Numbered from the stretch's first letter, positions 1 through 5,970 are shown. The stretch: DNA of 17,251 bases from UBA2773 sp964643985 (GCA_964643985.1 CAZXUS010000020.1:1-17251), one strand, 5' to 3'. Notes: a model not told the origin generated them from the sequence alone. Made by a program: numbers and translations.

Positions 1-85
1 TTTTTGAGTTTGGATATTTTAATTTGAGATTTTTAATTTGTTTGTTTCTTGTGTCTTGTGTCCTTGTTACTTTTATCTAAAATCA
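1..85. other. AT-rich tail downstream of xseA
   Basis: No gene is visible here. The stretch is low-complexity and T-rich, with short imperfect reiterations such as TTTGAGATTTTTAATTTG and CTTGTGTCTTGTGTCC. On the minus strand this is the region just after the xseA stop, but I see no convincing hairpin plus T-run, so where that transcript ends is not decided. A small exonuclease VII subunit gene (xseB) could lie just beyond the left edge, which cannot be seen. Confidence 0.4.
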
Positions 86-1603
86 TTAATTCTTGGTCTC
101 TATCTTCTCTATCTTTGCCTTAAAATTTCCATCTTTCAATTCAACCCGAATCAATTCTTTATTTTTAATTTTTTTAATTGAATCGATAATCTTCCCTCCT
201 GCGGAATAAATTACCCCATAACCCTTCTTTAAAATATTTTTTGGATTTAAGAAATTGATTTTAGTTTTAGCTAAATTGATTAATTGTATTTTTTCGTTTA
301 AATTTAAATTAATTTCCTGAGTAATCTTATTTTTAAAATTCTCAGCCTTTTGAATTAAAGTCGAAGTTTGAAATATTTTTTCATTTAATAAGAAGAAAAA
401 TTGTTTAACTGATTGATTAAAATTATTAAAAACTTTTTCCATATTAGAACTCAGTAAATTCAAATAATTAACTGTTTTGCTTTGATAATTATTTAAAAAA
501 TTTTCCTGAGAGTCTTGCAAATTATTTGAAAGTTCATTGCAATTATCTAAAATTTCTTCTCGAGTTTGACTAATTTGAGTAGCGACAATTGAGGGTGTCG
601 AGCAATTAAAATCGGAACTCATTCCAACAAAAGTTTCGTCGTTTTCATGACCAATCCCAGTGATAGTTGGAATTTTTGATGAAATTACTGTTTCCACCAC
701 TCGTTCACTATTGAAAGCTTTTAGACTTTCCCAACTTCCTCCACCCCGAATGATGACTAACACGTCAAATTTTTGAGTTTGCTGATTAAAAAATTTAATC
801 GCTTCCGTAATTGAATTTTCAGCTTGATCGCCTTCAACATAAACATTTTTCAAAAAAACGTCAAAACCGAAATCAGCTAAATTTCTTTGAAAATCGTGAA
901 TAGCCGCTCCGTTACCAGAAGTTATTAGACCAATTTTTTTAATTACGGTTGGCAAGACTCTTTTTCGCTCTTCGTTAAAATAGCCTTTTTCTAATAATTT
1001 TTTTCGCAATTTTTCCAGAATTTTTTTATAACCGCCTTCTCCGATTGGCTCAATTCTAGTAATAACAAATTTAAAATTCCCATTTTTTGGATAGATTGAA
1101 GGTAGTCCGTAAACCTTCACCCCCAAGCCTTCCTCCAAAAGATGACTAAGATAAACAAAATTATTTCGAAAAACCACGCATTGCATAGTTGATTCGTGGT
1201 CATTAGCATCTTTTAAATCAAAAAAAGCTAGACCTCTTTCAGTTCCGCTTAAATCGCTTATCTCTCCTATGACTTTAATTTCGTTGAATTGCTGAACCGT
1301 TAAATTGATAAAATTGATATATTGAGCAACTGACAAAATACTTTCATCATTACGAGAATTTTCTATTGGATTATTTTCTGGAGTTTCTTTGTCAGAATCA
1401 ATCATCTTCAAAACTTCTTGTCCATATTTTTCAACTTTTTTTGGTCCCCAGCCAGAAAGACTTTCTAATTCTTGAGGTATTTCTGGTTTCAATCGAAAAG
1501 CATCCTCCAAATTCTTATTAGTCAAAATATAATAAGCGGGTTTTCCGGATCTTTGAGCCAGCTCATCTCGCCATTGTTTTAGTTTTTGTAATTTTGAATC
1601 CAT
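86..1603 (-). CDS. xseA: Exodeoxyribonuclease VII large subunit with N-terminal HRDC domain
   Basis: This is the catalytic large subunit of exonuclease VII, which degrades single-stranded DNA in both directions and acts with many copies of XseB in repair. Residues 1-66 look like an HRDC nucleic-acid-binding helical domain (ELESLSGWGPKKVEKYGQEV is typical). A linker follows, then an OB-fold at about 90-190 (VIGEISDLSG, AFFDLKD, MQCVVFRNN). The exonuclease core carries KKIGLITSGNGAAIHDFQRN, DVLVIIRGGGSWESLKAFNS and PTITGIGHENDETF, the family hallmarks. A helical C-terminus ends with the usual LKKGYGVIYS region. At 505 aa it is longer than the usual 400-450 aa, because of the HRDC extension. The ATG at 1603 is used and no Shine-Dalgarno precedes it. 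Family assignment is secure; the HRDC call rests on residue pattern alone. Confidence 0.95.
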   Translation of the reverse strand: MDSKLQKLKQWRDELAQRSGKPAYYILTNKNLEDAFRLKPEIPQELESLSGWGPKKVEKYGQEVLKMIDSDKETPENNPIENSRNDESILSVAQYINFINLTVQQFNEIKVIGEISDLSGTERGLAFFDLKDANDHESTMQCVVFRNNFVYLSHLLEEGLGVKVYGLPSIYPKNGNFKFVITRIEPIGEGGYKKILEKLRKKLLEKGYFNEERKRVLPTVIKKIGLITSGNGAAIHDFQRNLADFGFDVFLKNVYVEGDQAENSITEAIKFFNQQTQKFDVLVIIRGGGSWESLKAFNSERVVETVISSKIPTITGIGHENDETFVGMSSDFNCSTPSIVATQISQTREEILDNCNELSNNLQDSQENFLNNYQSKTVNYLNLLSSNMEKVFNNFNQSVKQFFFLLNEKIFQTSTLIQKAENFKNKITQEINLNLNEKIQLINLAKTKINFLNPKNILKKGYGVIYSAGGKIIDSIKKIKNKELIRVELKDGNFKAKIEKIETKN

Positions 1604-1625
1604 TTTTGTGTATATTTTAATATAT

Positions 1626-1649
1626 ATTTAAATCAGTATTTAAATCAGT
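1626..1649. repeat. 12-bp tandem repeat upstream of xseA
   Basis: ATTTAAATCAGT occurs twice head to tail (1626-1637 and 1638-1649), followed by a partial third unit ATTTATTTAAAA. It lies 23-46 bases upstream of the xseA ATG, where a promoter or operator would sit. I could not settle on a -35/-10 pair here because the whole stretch is A/T. Confidence 0.7.
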
Positions 1650-1682
1650 ATTTATTTAAAATAGCATAAATCTTGAGAAAAG

Positions 1683-1717
1683 AAAAAGGAGCTTGCTACG
1701 TTCTAGCAACCTCCTTT
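1683..1717 (-). terminator. Intrinsic terminator of the receiver operon
   Basis: The stem is AAAGGAG-C-TTGCTA paired with TAGCAA-C-CTCCTTT around a CGTTC loop, 13 pairs with one C/C mismatch. On the minus strand it is followed by TTTTTCTTTTC. It lies about 20 bases after the stop of the receiver gene and separates that operon from xseA. Confidence 0.9.
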
Positions 1718-1737
1718 AACCTCAATCTTGTTTTATT

Positions 1738-2106
1738 TTATGCCAAAGCTTTTTCAATTACTTTGGTAAAATTTTTCATATCAAATGGTTTCTCAATTGC
1801 TCCAGAGAAACCTATTAGATCCATTGCCGAAATTTTCCGTAACGAAAAATCATCAGCGGACATAAAAATGAAAAGCGAAAAAATAAGTTGATTTGCCATT
1901 TTCTGAGCTAACTCAACTCCTCCCATTTTTGGCATATTCACATCTGTTATGATTAAATCGAATTCAATTAGTTTAATCAATTCAAATGCAATTTCTCCAT
2001 TTTCAGCCTCCGAAACATCATAATTAGATTTAGATGTTTCAATCATAGATCTAATTATAAATCTCATTGCAGGTTGATCATCTACCACCAAAATTCTTTT
2101 CTTCAT
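1738..2106 (-). CDS. Stand-alone response regulator receiver protein (CheY-like)
   Basis: This is a single phosphoacceptor domain of 122 aa with no DNA-binding or enzymatic output domain, so it probably signals by protein-protein contact, as CheY or Spo0F do. The receiver signature is complete: acidic pair D9-D10 (ILVVDDQ), phosphoacceptor D55 (LIITDVNMPKMGG), switch residue S83 (FMSADD) and K106 followed by P107 (AIEKPFD). It is the second gene of a pair. Its ATG overlaps the upstream stop in an ATGA (2103-2106), and GAGGGTG lies just upstream of the start, so translation is probably coupled. A strong terminator follows. No histidine kinase lies in the window, so the phosphodonor is unknown. 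Confidence 0.95.
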   Translation of the reverse strand: MKKRILVVDDQPAMRFIIRSMIETSKSNYDVSEAENGEIAFELIKLIEFDLIITDVNMPKMGGVELAQKMANQLIFSLFIFMSADDFSLRKISAMDLIGFSGAIEKPFDMKNFTKVIEKALA

Positions 2107-2492
2107 ACACCCTCTCTTTCAGAAAGACAAATAATTTCTTTCAATGATTCAAAAGAGACGGGATCGACCCAATTACTTTTAGAATCGAAAGGAATAAAAA
2201 CAAAGGAATGTCCGTTTGGAATAAGCATATTTCGAAGTTCTTTTGAGCCCTTCAAAGCCTTATCCAGAAAAATAATATCGAAAACTTTATCTTTTTCGAT
2301 CAACAATGAAAAAGTTTCACTCGCCGTAAAAGAATTTTCGACACTAAAGGAGACTAAGACTCTATTTTCCTTATCATCACTTTTCAATAAAACACCTCTT
2401 TCTTCAAAAAATTGAAAAATAGGTGTGTTGATTTTTTCTGTTGCGAATGGCGAAATTTCTCCTACTACTAAAATTCTAAAATTTTTTTTCAA
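2103..2492 (-). CDS. Unknown protein, possibly a degenerate receiver-like domain
   Basis: I do not recognise this 129-aa family. It has an alternating beta/alpha look: RILVVGE at residues 6-12 resembles receiver strand 1 without the Asp pair (G11-E12 in its place). FDIIFLDKALKG at 71-82 resembles strand 3 with D77 where a phosphoacceptor would be, and SFVFIPFDS at 96-104 resembles strand 4. A lysine-proline near the end is not evident, so it may be a pseudo-receiver. No signal peptide or membrane segment is seen. The start is TTG at 2492, fixed by a strong GGGAGGT six bases upstream; the next in-frame Met is residue 88. It is the first gene of a two-gene operon with the true receiver, joined by ATGA, and has a clear promoter. 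Confidence 0.8.
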   Translation of the reverse strand: MKKNFRILVVGEISPFATEKINTPIFQFFEERGVLLKSDDKENRVLVSFSVENSFTASETFSLLIEKDKVFDIIFLDKALKGSKELRNMLIPNGHSFVFIPFDSKSNWVDPVSFESLKEIICLSEREGV

Positions 2493-2549
2493 TTGATACC
2501 TCCCAATATCTCTTGAGTATTAATAAAAAGTACTACTTCAAACCGTTTG

Positions 2550-2578
2550 AGAATATCACTAATAAAAGTTTTTGTCAA
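2550..2578 (-). promoter_or_regulatory. Sigma70-type promoter of the receiver operon
   Basis: On the minus strand a perfect TTGACA (-35, 2573-2578) is followed after 17 bases by TATTCT (-10, 2550-2555). Transcription would begin near 2543, leaving a leader of about 50 bases that ends in the GGGAGGT ribosome site of the 129-aa gene. Confidence 0.75.
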
Positions 2579-2585
2579 TGGAAGG

Positions 2586-2634
2586 ACCTCTAACCACCCT
2601 AAATTAAGCTTAAATCTAAGTTCGACTTAGAGGT
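2586..2634. repeat. Nested hairpins between SPFH gene and receiver operon
   Basis: ACCTCTAA (2586-2593) is the reverse complement of TTAGAGGT (2627-2634). An alternative, tighter hairpin is TCTAAGT-tcg-ACTTAGA (2615-2631), and TTAAGCTTAA lies between. The two hairpins share the right arm and so exclude one another. They lie just upstream of the receiver-operon promoter. They are not followed by a clear T-run on either strand, so an operator or an old terminator are both possible. Confidence 0.5.
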
Positions 2635-2646
2635 TTGAAAAAAATA

Positions 2647-2678
2647 AAAAAGCTCCTGGAAGGCCAAGAGCTTTTTTT
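2647..2678 (-). terminator. Intrinsic terminator of the SPFH gene
   Basis: AAAAAGCTC pairs with GAGCTTTTT, with inner TGG/CCA around AAGG. It begins about 14 bases after the SPFH stop. The U-run is present on both strands because the stem base is A/T, so it could also stop plus-strand readthrough. Confidence 0.85.
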
Positions 2679-2691
2679 AAAAATCTAATAA

Positions 2692-3702
2692 TTATTGAAT
2701 GTTTTTAAATAGTGGTAAACCGTTATCTCCGATTGGAACATAAATGGTACCTTCTCGGTCTTGAAGATTTTTAATGTAAAGATAATTCAAATAACTAGGC
2801 GTTAGACTTTGATTGATGATTGTTTGAGATTCTTTTTGACCCTCAGCTTCAATAATTTTTCGGGCTTTTTCTTTGGTTTCTTTGGTTAAAACAAAATCCA
2901 TTTTTTCAGATTCTTGTTCAGCTTGAAGTTTTTCTTCAATAGATTTTTGTAAGTTTACTGGTAAAACCACGTTTCGCAAAAGCATTTCTTCCAAAACTAT
3001 TCCTCGATTGGCCAACTGAGAATCTAAATCTTTAGAAATTTCTCTGCCAATTTCTGATCTTTTTTCAGAATAAATTACTTTAGCGTCGTATTGAGCAATA
3101 ATTCCTCGGATAGAACTTCGGATAATTGGTCGAATTATTTTGTCTTCATAATTCAAACCCATTTCTCGATAAATATCAGAAGCCTTTTCTTCGTTTAGTT
3201 TATATAAAACGGTAATGTCCAAAGAAACCTCTAGTCCCTCCTTGGTTAGGGCAACAATCGAATCGATTCCCTGTACTTTGCCTTCAGTACTAACGCCGCT
3301 CATCGTGTATTCTTCGGTTCGAATGGTAAGCTTAGTAATCTTTGCAAACGGATTTTTAAGATGTAAACCCGATTTCAATTCTTGATCTCGAACTTTACCG
3401 AATAAAGAATAAACTCCAGTTTCTCCAGCGTCAATAACGACAATCATCATTGGCAGTAAAATCAATAACACCACCAATCCTATTAACAATCCTGTCCCTT
3501 TTTTGATTGAATTCCCCAACTTCGAAAAATCGAAATTATTATAAGTATTCATACTATTTTTATTAAGATTAAATTTTTTGACTAGAAAAATTATTAAAAA
3601 TAAACCCACTAAAAAAGCAATCGCATTTTTAAACGACATTAAAAACAAAACTGCTAAAATTATCCAAAAATATCTTTTCGCCTTTTCTCCCTGAAAATTC
3701 AT
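2692..3702 (-). CDS. SPFH/Band 7 (prohibitin-like) membrane protein
   Basis: This is a 336-aa membrane-anchored SPFH domain protein of the prohibitin/stomatin type. These form oligomeric rings that organise membrane microdomains or hold proteases such as FtsH. A hydrophobic region spans residues 11-43 (FWIILAVLFL, FLVGLFLIIFL) and a second helix about 71-90 (LLIGLVVLLILLPMMIVV). The SPFH domain follows directly (VIDAGETGVYSLFGKV to about residue 270, with RPIIRSSIRGIIAQYDA). Next come a charged helical segment (EKLQAEQESEKMDF, KARKIIEAEGQ) and a short tail. A shorter start at M51 would drop the first hydrophobic region; I keep the longer form because the extra region is a convincing membrane segment. 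It has no Shine-Dalgarno. It is monocistronic, with its own promoter and terminator, divergent from two small genes. Confidence 0.9.
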   Translation of the reverse strand: MNFQGEKAKRYFWIILAVLFLMSFKNAIAFLVGLFLIIFLVKKFNLNKNSMNTYNNFDFSKLGNSIKKGTGLLIGLVVLLILLPMMIVVIDAGETGVYSLFGKVRDQELKSGLHLKNPFAKITKLTIRTEEYTMSGVSTEGKVQGIDSIVALTKEGLEVSLDITVLYKLNEEKASDIYREMGLNYEDKIIRPIIRSSIRGIIAQYDAKVIYSEKRSEIGREISKDLDSQLANRGIVLEEMLLRNVVLPVNLQKSIEEKLQAEQESEKMDFVLTKETKEKARKIIEAEGQKESQTIINQSLTPSYLNYLYIKNLQDREGTIYVPIGDNGLPLFKNIQ

Positions 3703-3732
3703 AAATGCTGTTTACTGATGTAATTAATCTCT

Positions 3733-3760
3733 ATTATACACTATTTTAGAAAATAACAAG
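3733..3760 (-). promoter_or_regulatory. Promoter of the SPFH gene
   Basis: On the minus strand a perfect TATAAT (3733-3738) is preceded, 15-16 bases upstream, by CTTGTTA (3754-3760), a weak -35. Transcription would begin near 3726, about 25 bases before the ATG. Confidence 0.6.
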
Positions 3761-3769
3761 CTTATTTTA

Positions 3770-3797
3770 TAGACAAGCTGACGGTTTATGTTATATC
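3770..3797 (+). promoter_or_regulatory. Possible promoter of the small two-gene operon
   Basis: TAGACA (3770-3775, five of six to TTGACA) is followed after 16 bases by TATATC (3792-3797) preceded by TGT. TGTTATATC recurs at 3802-3810, so the exact -10 is uncertain. Either placement starts the transcript downstream of the ATG at 3788, which supports the TTG start at 3848 for the next gene. Confidence 0.4.
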
Positions 3798-3847
3798 ATT
3801 CTGTTATATCAATAACTTGTTCTTTAACTCAAACTAGGAAGGTGCTC

Positions 3848-4099
3848 TTGCTGGATAATAACAGGAAAATAATTACCAAAGAAGAAATTTGGAAAACAAT
3901 GGAGATTCTCAACGTGAATAAAGAAGAGGCTGTTCTTGTAATAAGAGATGCTCGAAATCAATTGTCGGAATCTTCAAACGCTTCTATCGGTTATAAACTT
4001 TTTCTTAAAGAGTTGGAATGTTGGAAAGAAGATCTTCCTGATGTTCCAGAATATTATCAAAGAAGTTCTAAAATTGTAAGGAAGGGAGATCTTAAATGA
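3848..4099 (+). CDS. Small hypothetical protein, first of an SD-led pair
   Basis: I do not recognise this protein. From the TTG at 3848 it is 83 aa, soluble and rich in charged residues, with predicted helices (KEEIWKTMEILNVNKEEAVL and IGYKLFLKELECWKEDL). It has no membrane segment and one Cys. The TTG start is chosen because a strong AGGAAGG (3836-3842) sits five bases upstream. An in-frame ATG at 3788 would give 103 aa but has no ribosome site and lies in the likely promoter. The stop overlaps the next ATG (ATGA, 4096-4099), so the two genes are translationally coupled. The gene is divergent from the SPFH protein. Confidence 0.7.
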   Translation: MLDNNRKIITKEEIWKTMEILNVNKEEAVLVIRDARNQLSESSNASIGYKLFLKELECWKEDLPDVPEYYQRSSKIVRKGDLK

Positions 4100-4401
4100 A
4101 AACAATTTTAAATGGTATTTTTGTTTTAATTGCAAATTTTTTACGCGTCATTGTATTTAAGCTGGATACAAGAATGAGACTTCACAATTCCAGCGAAAAA
4201 GGAGAAAGACCTATAAAAAAATATGTTAGAGGGTTGTTAAGATATAATCCTCCCAACCAAATAAGCAAAAAATTTTTTTCTCAACGCCTTGAAAAATTAG
4301 AAGAAATTTTAAAAAAATATTTCCGAGAGCAAAAAATTTCCGAAAGTTGTTTGAGGAGTTTATCAAGAAAACTTCAAGCAAAGATGAAAAAACTGGCTTG
4401 A
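4096..4401 (+). CDS. Small basic hypothetical protein with N-terminal hydrophobic segment
   Basis: I do not recognise this family. The 101-aa protein starts with a hydrophobic stretch (residues 4-22, ILNGIFVLIANFLRVIVF) that could be a membrane anchor or amphipathic helix. The rest is strongly basic, with a helical end (KKFFSQRLEKLEEILKKYF, LRSLSRKLQAKMKKL) that could bind nucleic acid, acidic lipid or a partner protein. The start at 4096 is preceded by AAGGGAGA and overlaps the upstream stop by four bases. It is followed by a strong bidirectional terminator shared with rlmN. It probably works with its 83-aa neighbour; the function cannot be told. Confidence 0.75.
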   Translation: MKTILNGIFVLIANFLRVIVFKLDTRMRLHNSSEKGERPIKKYVRGLLRYNPPNQISKKFFSQRLEKLEEILKKYFREQKISESCLRSLSRKLQAKMKKLA

Positions 4402-4415
4402 ATTCAAGAATTACA

Positions 4416-4452
4416 AAAAAGCCGGAGATGGCTAATCTAATCTCCGGTTTTT
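4416..4452. terminator. Bidirectional intrinsic terminator
   Basis: CCGGAGAT (4422-4429) pairs perfectly with ATCTCCGG (4440-4447), flanked by AAAAAG on the left and TTTTT on the right. It lies 14 bases after the plus-strand operon's stop and directly after the rlmN stop on the minus strand, so it serves both converging transcripts. Confidence 0.92.
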
Positions 4453-4453
4453 G

Positions 4454-5488
4454 CTATTCTCTATTTTTTCCCGCTAATTGTCCACAAGCGCCTTGGATAT
4501 CGTCCCCTAAGCTTTTTCTAATAGTGCAATGAACTTTTTCTTGTTTGAGATCCTCTTTAAACCTTTGGGCGGTTTCTCGGGAAGAAGCTTTAAACGCTCC
4601 TTTAACGGAATTATAACGGATTAAATTAACGTGAAGCATTTGCATTTTTCCGATTGATTTTAAAAATAGCGCTAAGCGCAAAGCGTCCTCTGCTGAATCA
4701 TTAATTCCCGCCAAAAGAATATATTCGATAAAAACTTTACGGGTATTGGTTTTAAAATAATTTTGCAAAAAAGCTTTCAAATCACTCAAATTATATTTTT
4801 TGTTAATGGGCATATACAAATCCCTTTTTTCATCATCAGCAAAATGTAAAGACAAGGCCAGATTAACTTGAGGAAAATCTTTAGCGAAAGCTTCCATTCC
4901 TGGTAAAATTCCGGCAGTTGAAACCGCAATGTTTCTTCGTCCAAAATCGAAAAATCGCTCGTCAATCAAAATTTCAAGACTTTCTTTAACATTTTTCCAA
5001 TTCAAAAACGGCTCCCCCATTCCCATATAAACAATATTCAAAAATTGCCCGGATATTTTATTTTTTCGTAAATATTGTTTCCAAAATAAAACCTGACTGG
5101 TAATTTCATCTGTTGAAAGGTCTCTTTTTAGTCCTCCCTTCCCTGTTGCACAAAAAACACATCCCAAAGCACAACCCACTTGAGTTGAAACACAAGCCGA
5201 CCAATGTCCTTCCTTAGGTGCCATTAAGACTGTTTCGATTAATTCACCATCTTCCAATTCTAAAAGCGCCTTGAGGGCGTCTTTATTTTTTGAAACCAAA
5301 ACTCTGGATTTTTTAAAAGGTAGAATTTTCAATTCTTCTTCCAGCTGACCTCTTAACTCTTTAGAAACCGTCGAAATTTCAGAAAATAAATCTATCGAAT
5401 CTTTAAAAATCGCTTTACAAATTTGTTTAAAACGAAAATCAGGTTCTTTTCTTACTTTCAAAAATTTCTCCAGTTTTTTAACTTCCAT
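4454..5488 (-). CDS. rlmN: Dual-specificity RNA methyltransferase RlmN (radical SAM)
   Basis: RlmN adds a C2 methyl group to A2503 of 23S rRNA and, in characterised members, to A37 of certain tRNAs. It uses two SAM molecules and a 4Fe-4S cluster. The radical SAM motif CxxxCxxC is present (C106, C110, C113, in VGCALGCVFCATG). The two non-cluster cysteines of the methylation mechanism match C99 (HWSACVS) and C335 (DDIQGACGQLAG). GMGEPFLNW, a family signature, is present, as is an RR/AVSTAG stretch (FGRRNIAVSTAGI). Its 344 aa is normal length. ATG at 5488, no Shine-Dalgarno. Its stop abuts the bidirectional terminator, and it appears monocistronic, with a repeat element immediately upstream. Confidence 0.97.
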   Translation of the reverse strand: MEVKKLEKFLKVRKEPDFRFKQICKAIFKDSIDLFSEISTVSKELRGQLEEELKILPFKKSRVLVSKNKDALKALLELEDGELIETVLMAPKEGHWSACVSTQVGCALGCVFCATGKGGLKRDLSTDEITSQVLFWKQYLRKNKISGQFLNIVYMGMGEPFLNWKNVKESLEILIDERFFDFGRRNIAVSTAGILPGMEAFAKDFPQVNLALSLHFADDEKRDLYMPINKKYNLSDLKAFLQNYFKTNTRKVFIEYILLAGINDSAEDALRLALFLKSIGKMQMLHVNLIRYNSVKGAFKASSRETAQRFKEDLKQEKVHCTIRKSLGDDIQGACGQLAGKNRE

Positions 5489-5500
5489 AGATATTTAATA

Positions 5501-5528
5501 AAAATAAATTTTAACGTCCATTAATCAA
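5501..5528 (-). promoter_or_regulatory. Possible rlmN promoter overlapping a hairpin
   Basis: On the minus strand TTGATT (5523-5528) and TATTTT (5501-5506) are separated by 16 bases. The start would be near 5494, giving an almost leaderless mRNA. The -35 falls in a perfect hairpin, GTCCATT-aatc-AATGGAC (5516-5533), at the edge of the repeat element. It is weak in an A/T-rich background. Confidence 0.35.
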
Positions 5529-5694
5529 TGGACTGCTTCCAGTCACCCTTTTTACTGCAATTTTCTAATTCTGGCTAAATTATCTAAAAATTGTTTTGCC
5601 TTAGCTAACGCTAAAGCTTCAAAAATTTTAAAATAATTTATCTCAAAATTAATAAATTTCGAAACAAAACTGTAATTGGAAACAGTCCCATTAA
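5528..5694. repeat. MITE-like repeat element, long copy
   Basis: The ends are imperfect inverted repeats: ATGGACTGCTTCCAGTCAC on the left and, read inward from the right, TTAATGGGACTGTTTCCAAT. The same ends recur in inverted orientation at 12524-12611. There 22 bases of one arm (5537-5558) are identical and 30 bases of the other arm (5665-5694) match with one difference. The interior (5559-5664) is not shared. No transposase is encoded, so this looks like a non-autonomous or domesticated dispersed repeat. It fills most of the gap between rlmN and the 56-aa gene. Confidence 0.8.
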
Positions 5695-5701
5695 ACCACA
5701 A
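5552..5701 (-). CDS. Possible short ORF carried by the repeat element
   Basis: Reading the minus strand through the repeat gives an open frame of 49 codons from a TTG at 5701 to a TAA at 5552-5554. It is open a further 14 codons upstream, to a stop beyond the neighbouring terminator. The product reads plausibly, with an N-terminal FNGTVSNYSF and a basic helical end (ALAKAKQFLDNLARIRKLQ). There is no Shine-Dalgarno and no ATG. In the short copy at 12524-12611 the same frame begins GTVSSYSF but then ends. This may be a chance frame, a remnant or a genuine micro-gene; I favour chance or remnant. Confidence 0.2.
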   Translation of the reverse strand: MWFNGTVSNYSFVSKFINFEINYFKIFEALALAKAKQFLDNLARIRKLQ

Positions 5702-5721
5702 AAACCTTTCATTGGCAAAAT

Positions 5722-5745
5722 AAAAACCCTCTTTCGAGGATTTTT
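5722..5745 (-). terminator. Intrinsic terminator of the 56-aa gene
   Basis: AAAAA-C-CCTC (5722-5731) pairs with GAGG-A-TTTTT (5736-5745) around a TTTC loop, with one C/A mismatch. On the minus strand it is followed by a T-rich tract, and it starts 16 bases after the stop of the 56-aa gene. Confidence 0.75.
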
Positions 5746-5760
5746 ATGCTAAATACTAAT

Positions 5761-5931
5761 TCACATCCCCAATTGAATTCCCATTTTGTAGCCGAACCAA
5801 ATTCCGACTATGCCACCAAAACCGCTCAAAAGCACTGCGGGTAATGAAAGGGAGCTTCCGCCCCAAAGTAAAGGTAAATAATTCCCCGCCGTTAAGCCGA
5901 TTGTGGCACAAACCATTATTAAAAATTTCAT
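5761..5931 (-). CDS. Small two-helix membrane protein, 56 aa
   Basis: An ATG at 5931 opens a 56-codon frame ending in TGA at 5761-5763. The protein is almost entirely hydrophobic and glycine-rich: helix 1 at about residues 2-24 (FLIMVCATIGLTAGNYLPLL), a short SSLS turn, and helix 2 at about 32-48 (AVLLSGFGGIVGIWFGYKMG). It contains the GxxxG-like spacings found in packed membrane hairpins. Its codon use is more GC-rich than the flanking DNA, and it is followed by a terminator, both of which support a real gene. There is no Shine-Dalgarno. The function is unknown; it may be a small holin-like or regulatory membrane peptide, but nothing proves this. Confidence 0.65.
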   Translation of the reverse strand: MKFLIMVCATIGLTAGNYLPLLWGGSSLSLPAVLLSGFGGIVGIWFGYKMGIQLGM

Positions 5932-5970
5932 ATTATTTTCTTTTTACACTTTAAATCTTTTATTTTATCT

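Noticed and set aside
2074..2415. Open frame of 113 codons on the plus strand
   Set aside because: It is antisense to the SD-led receiver operon, has no ribosome site and no protein-like pattern, and the minus-strand genes explain the region.
3788..3847. Longer N-terminus for the 83-aa gene from the ATG at 3788
   Set aside because: It has no ribosome site, lies in the likely promoter, and its first 20 codons include the AGGAAGG site itself.
4347..4532. Open frame of 61 codons on the plus strand
   Set aside because: It overlaps the end of the 101-aa gene, the bidirectional terminator and the end of rlmN, so it cannot be a normal gene.
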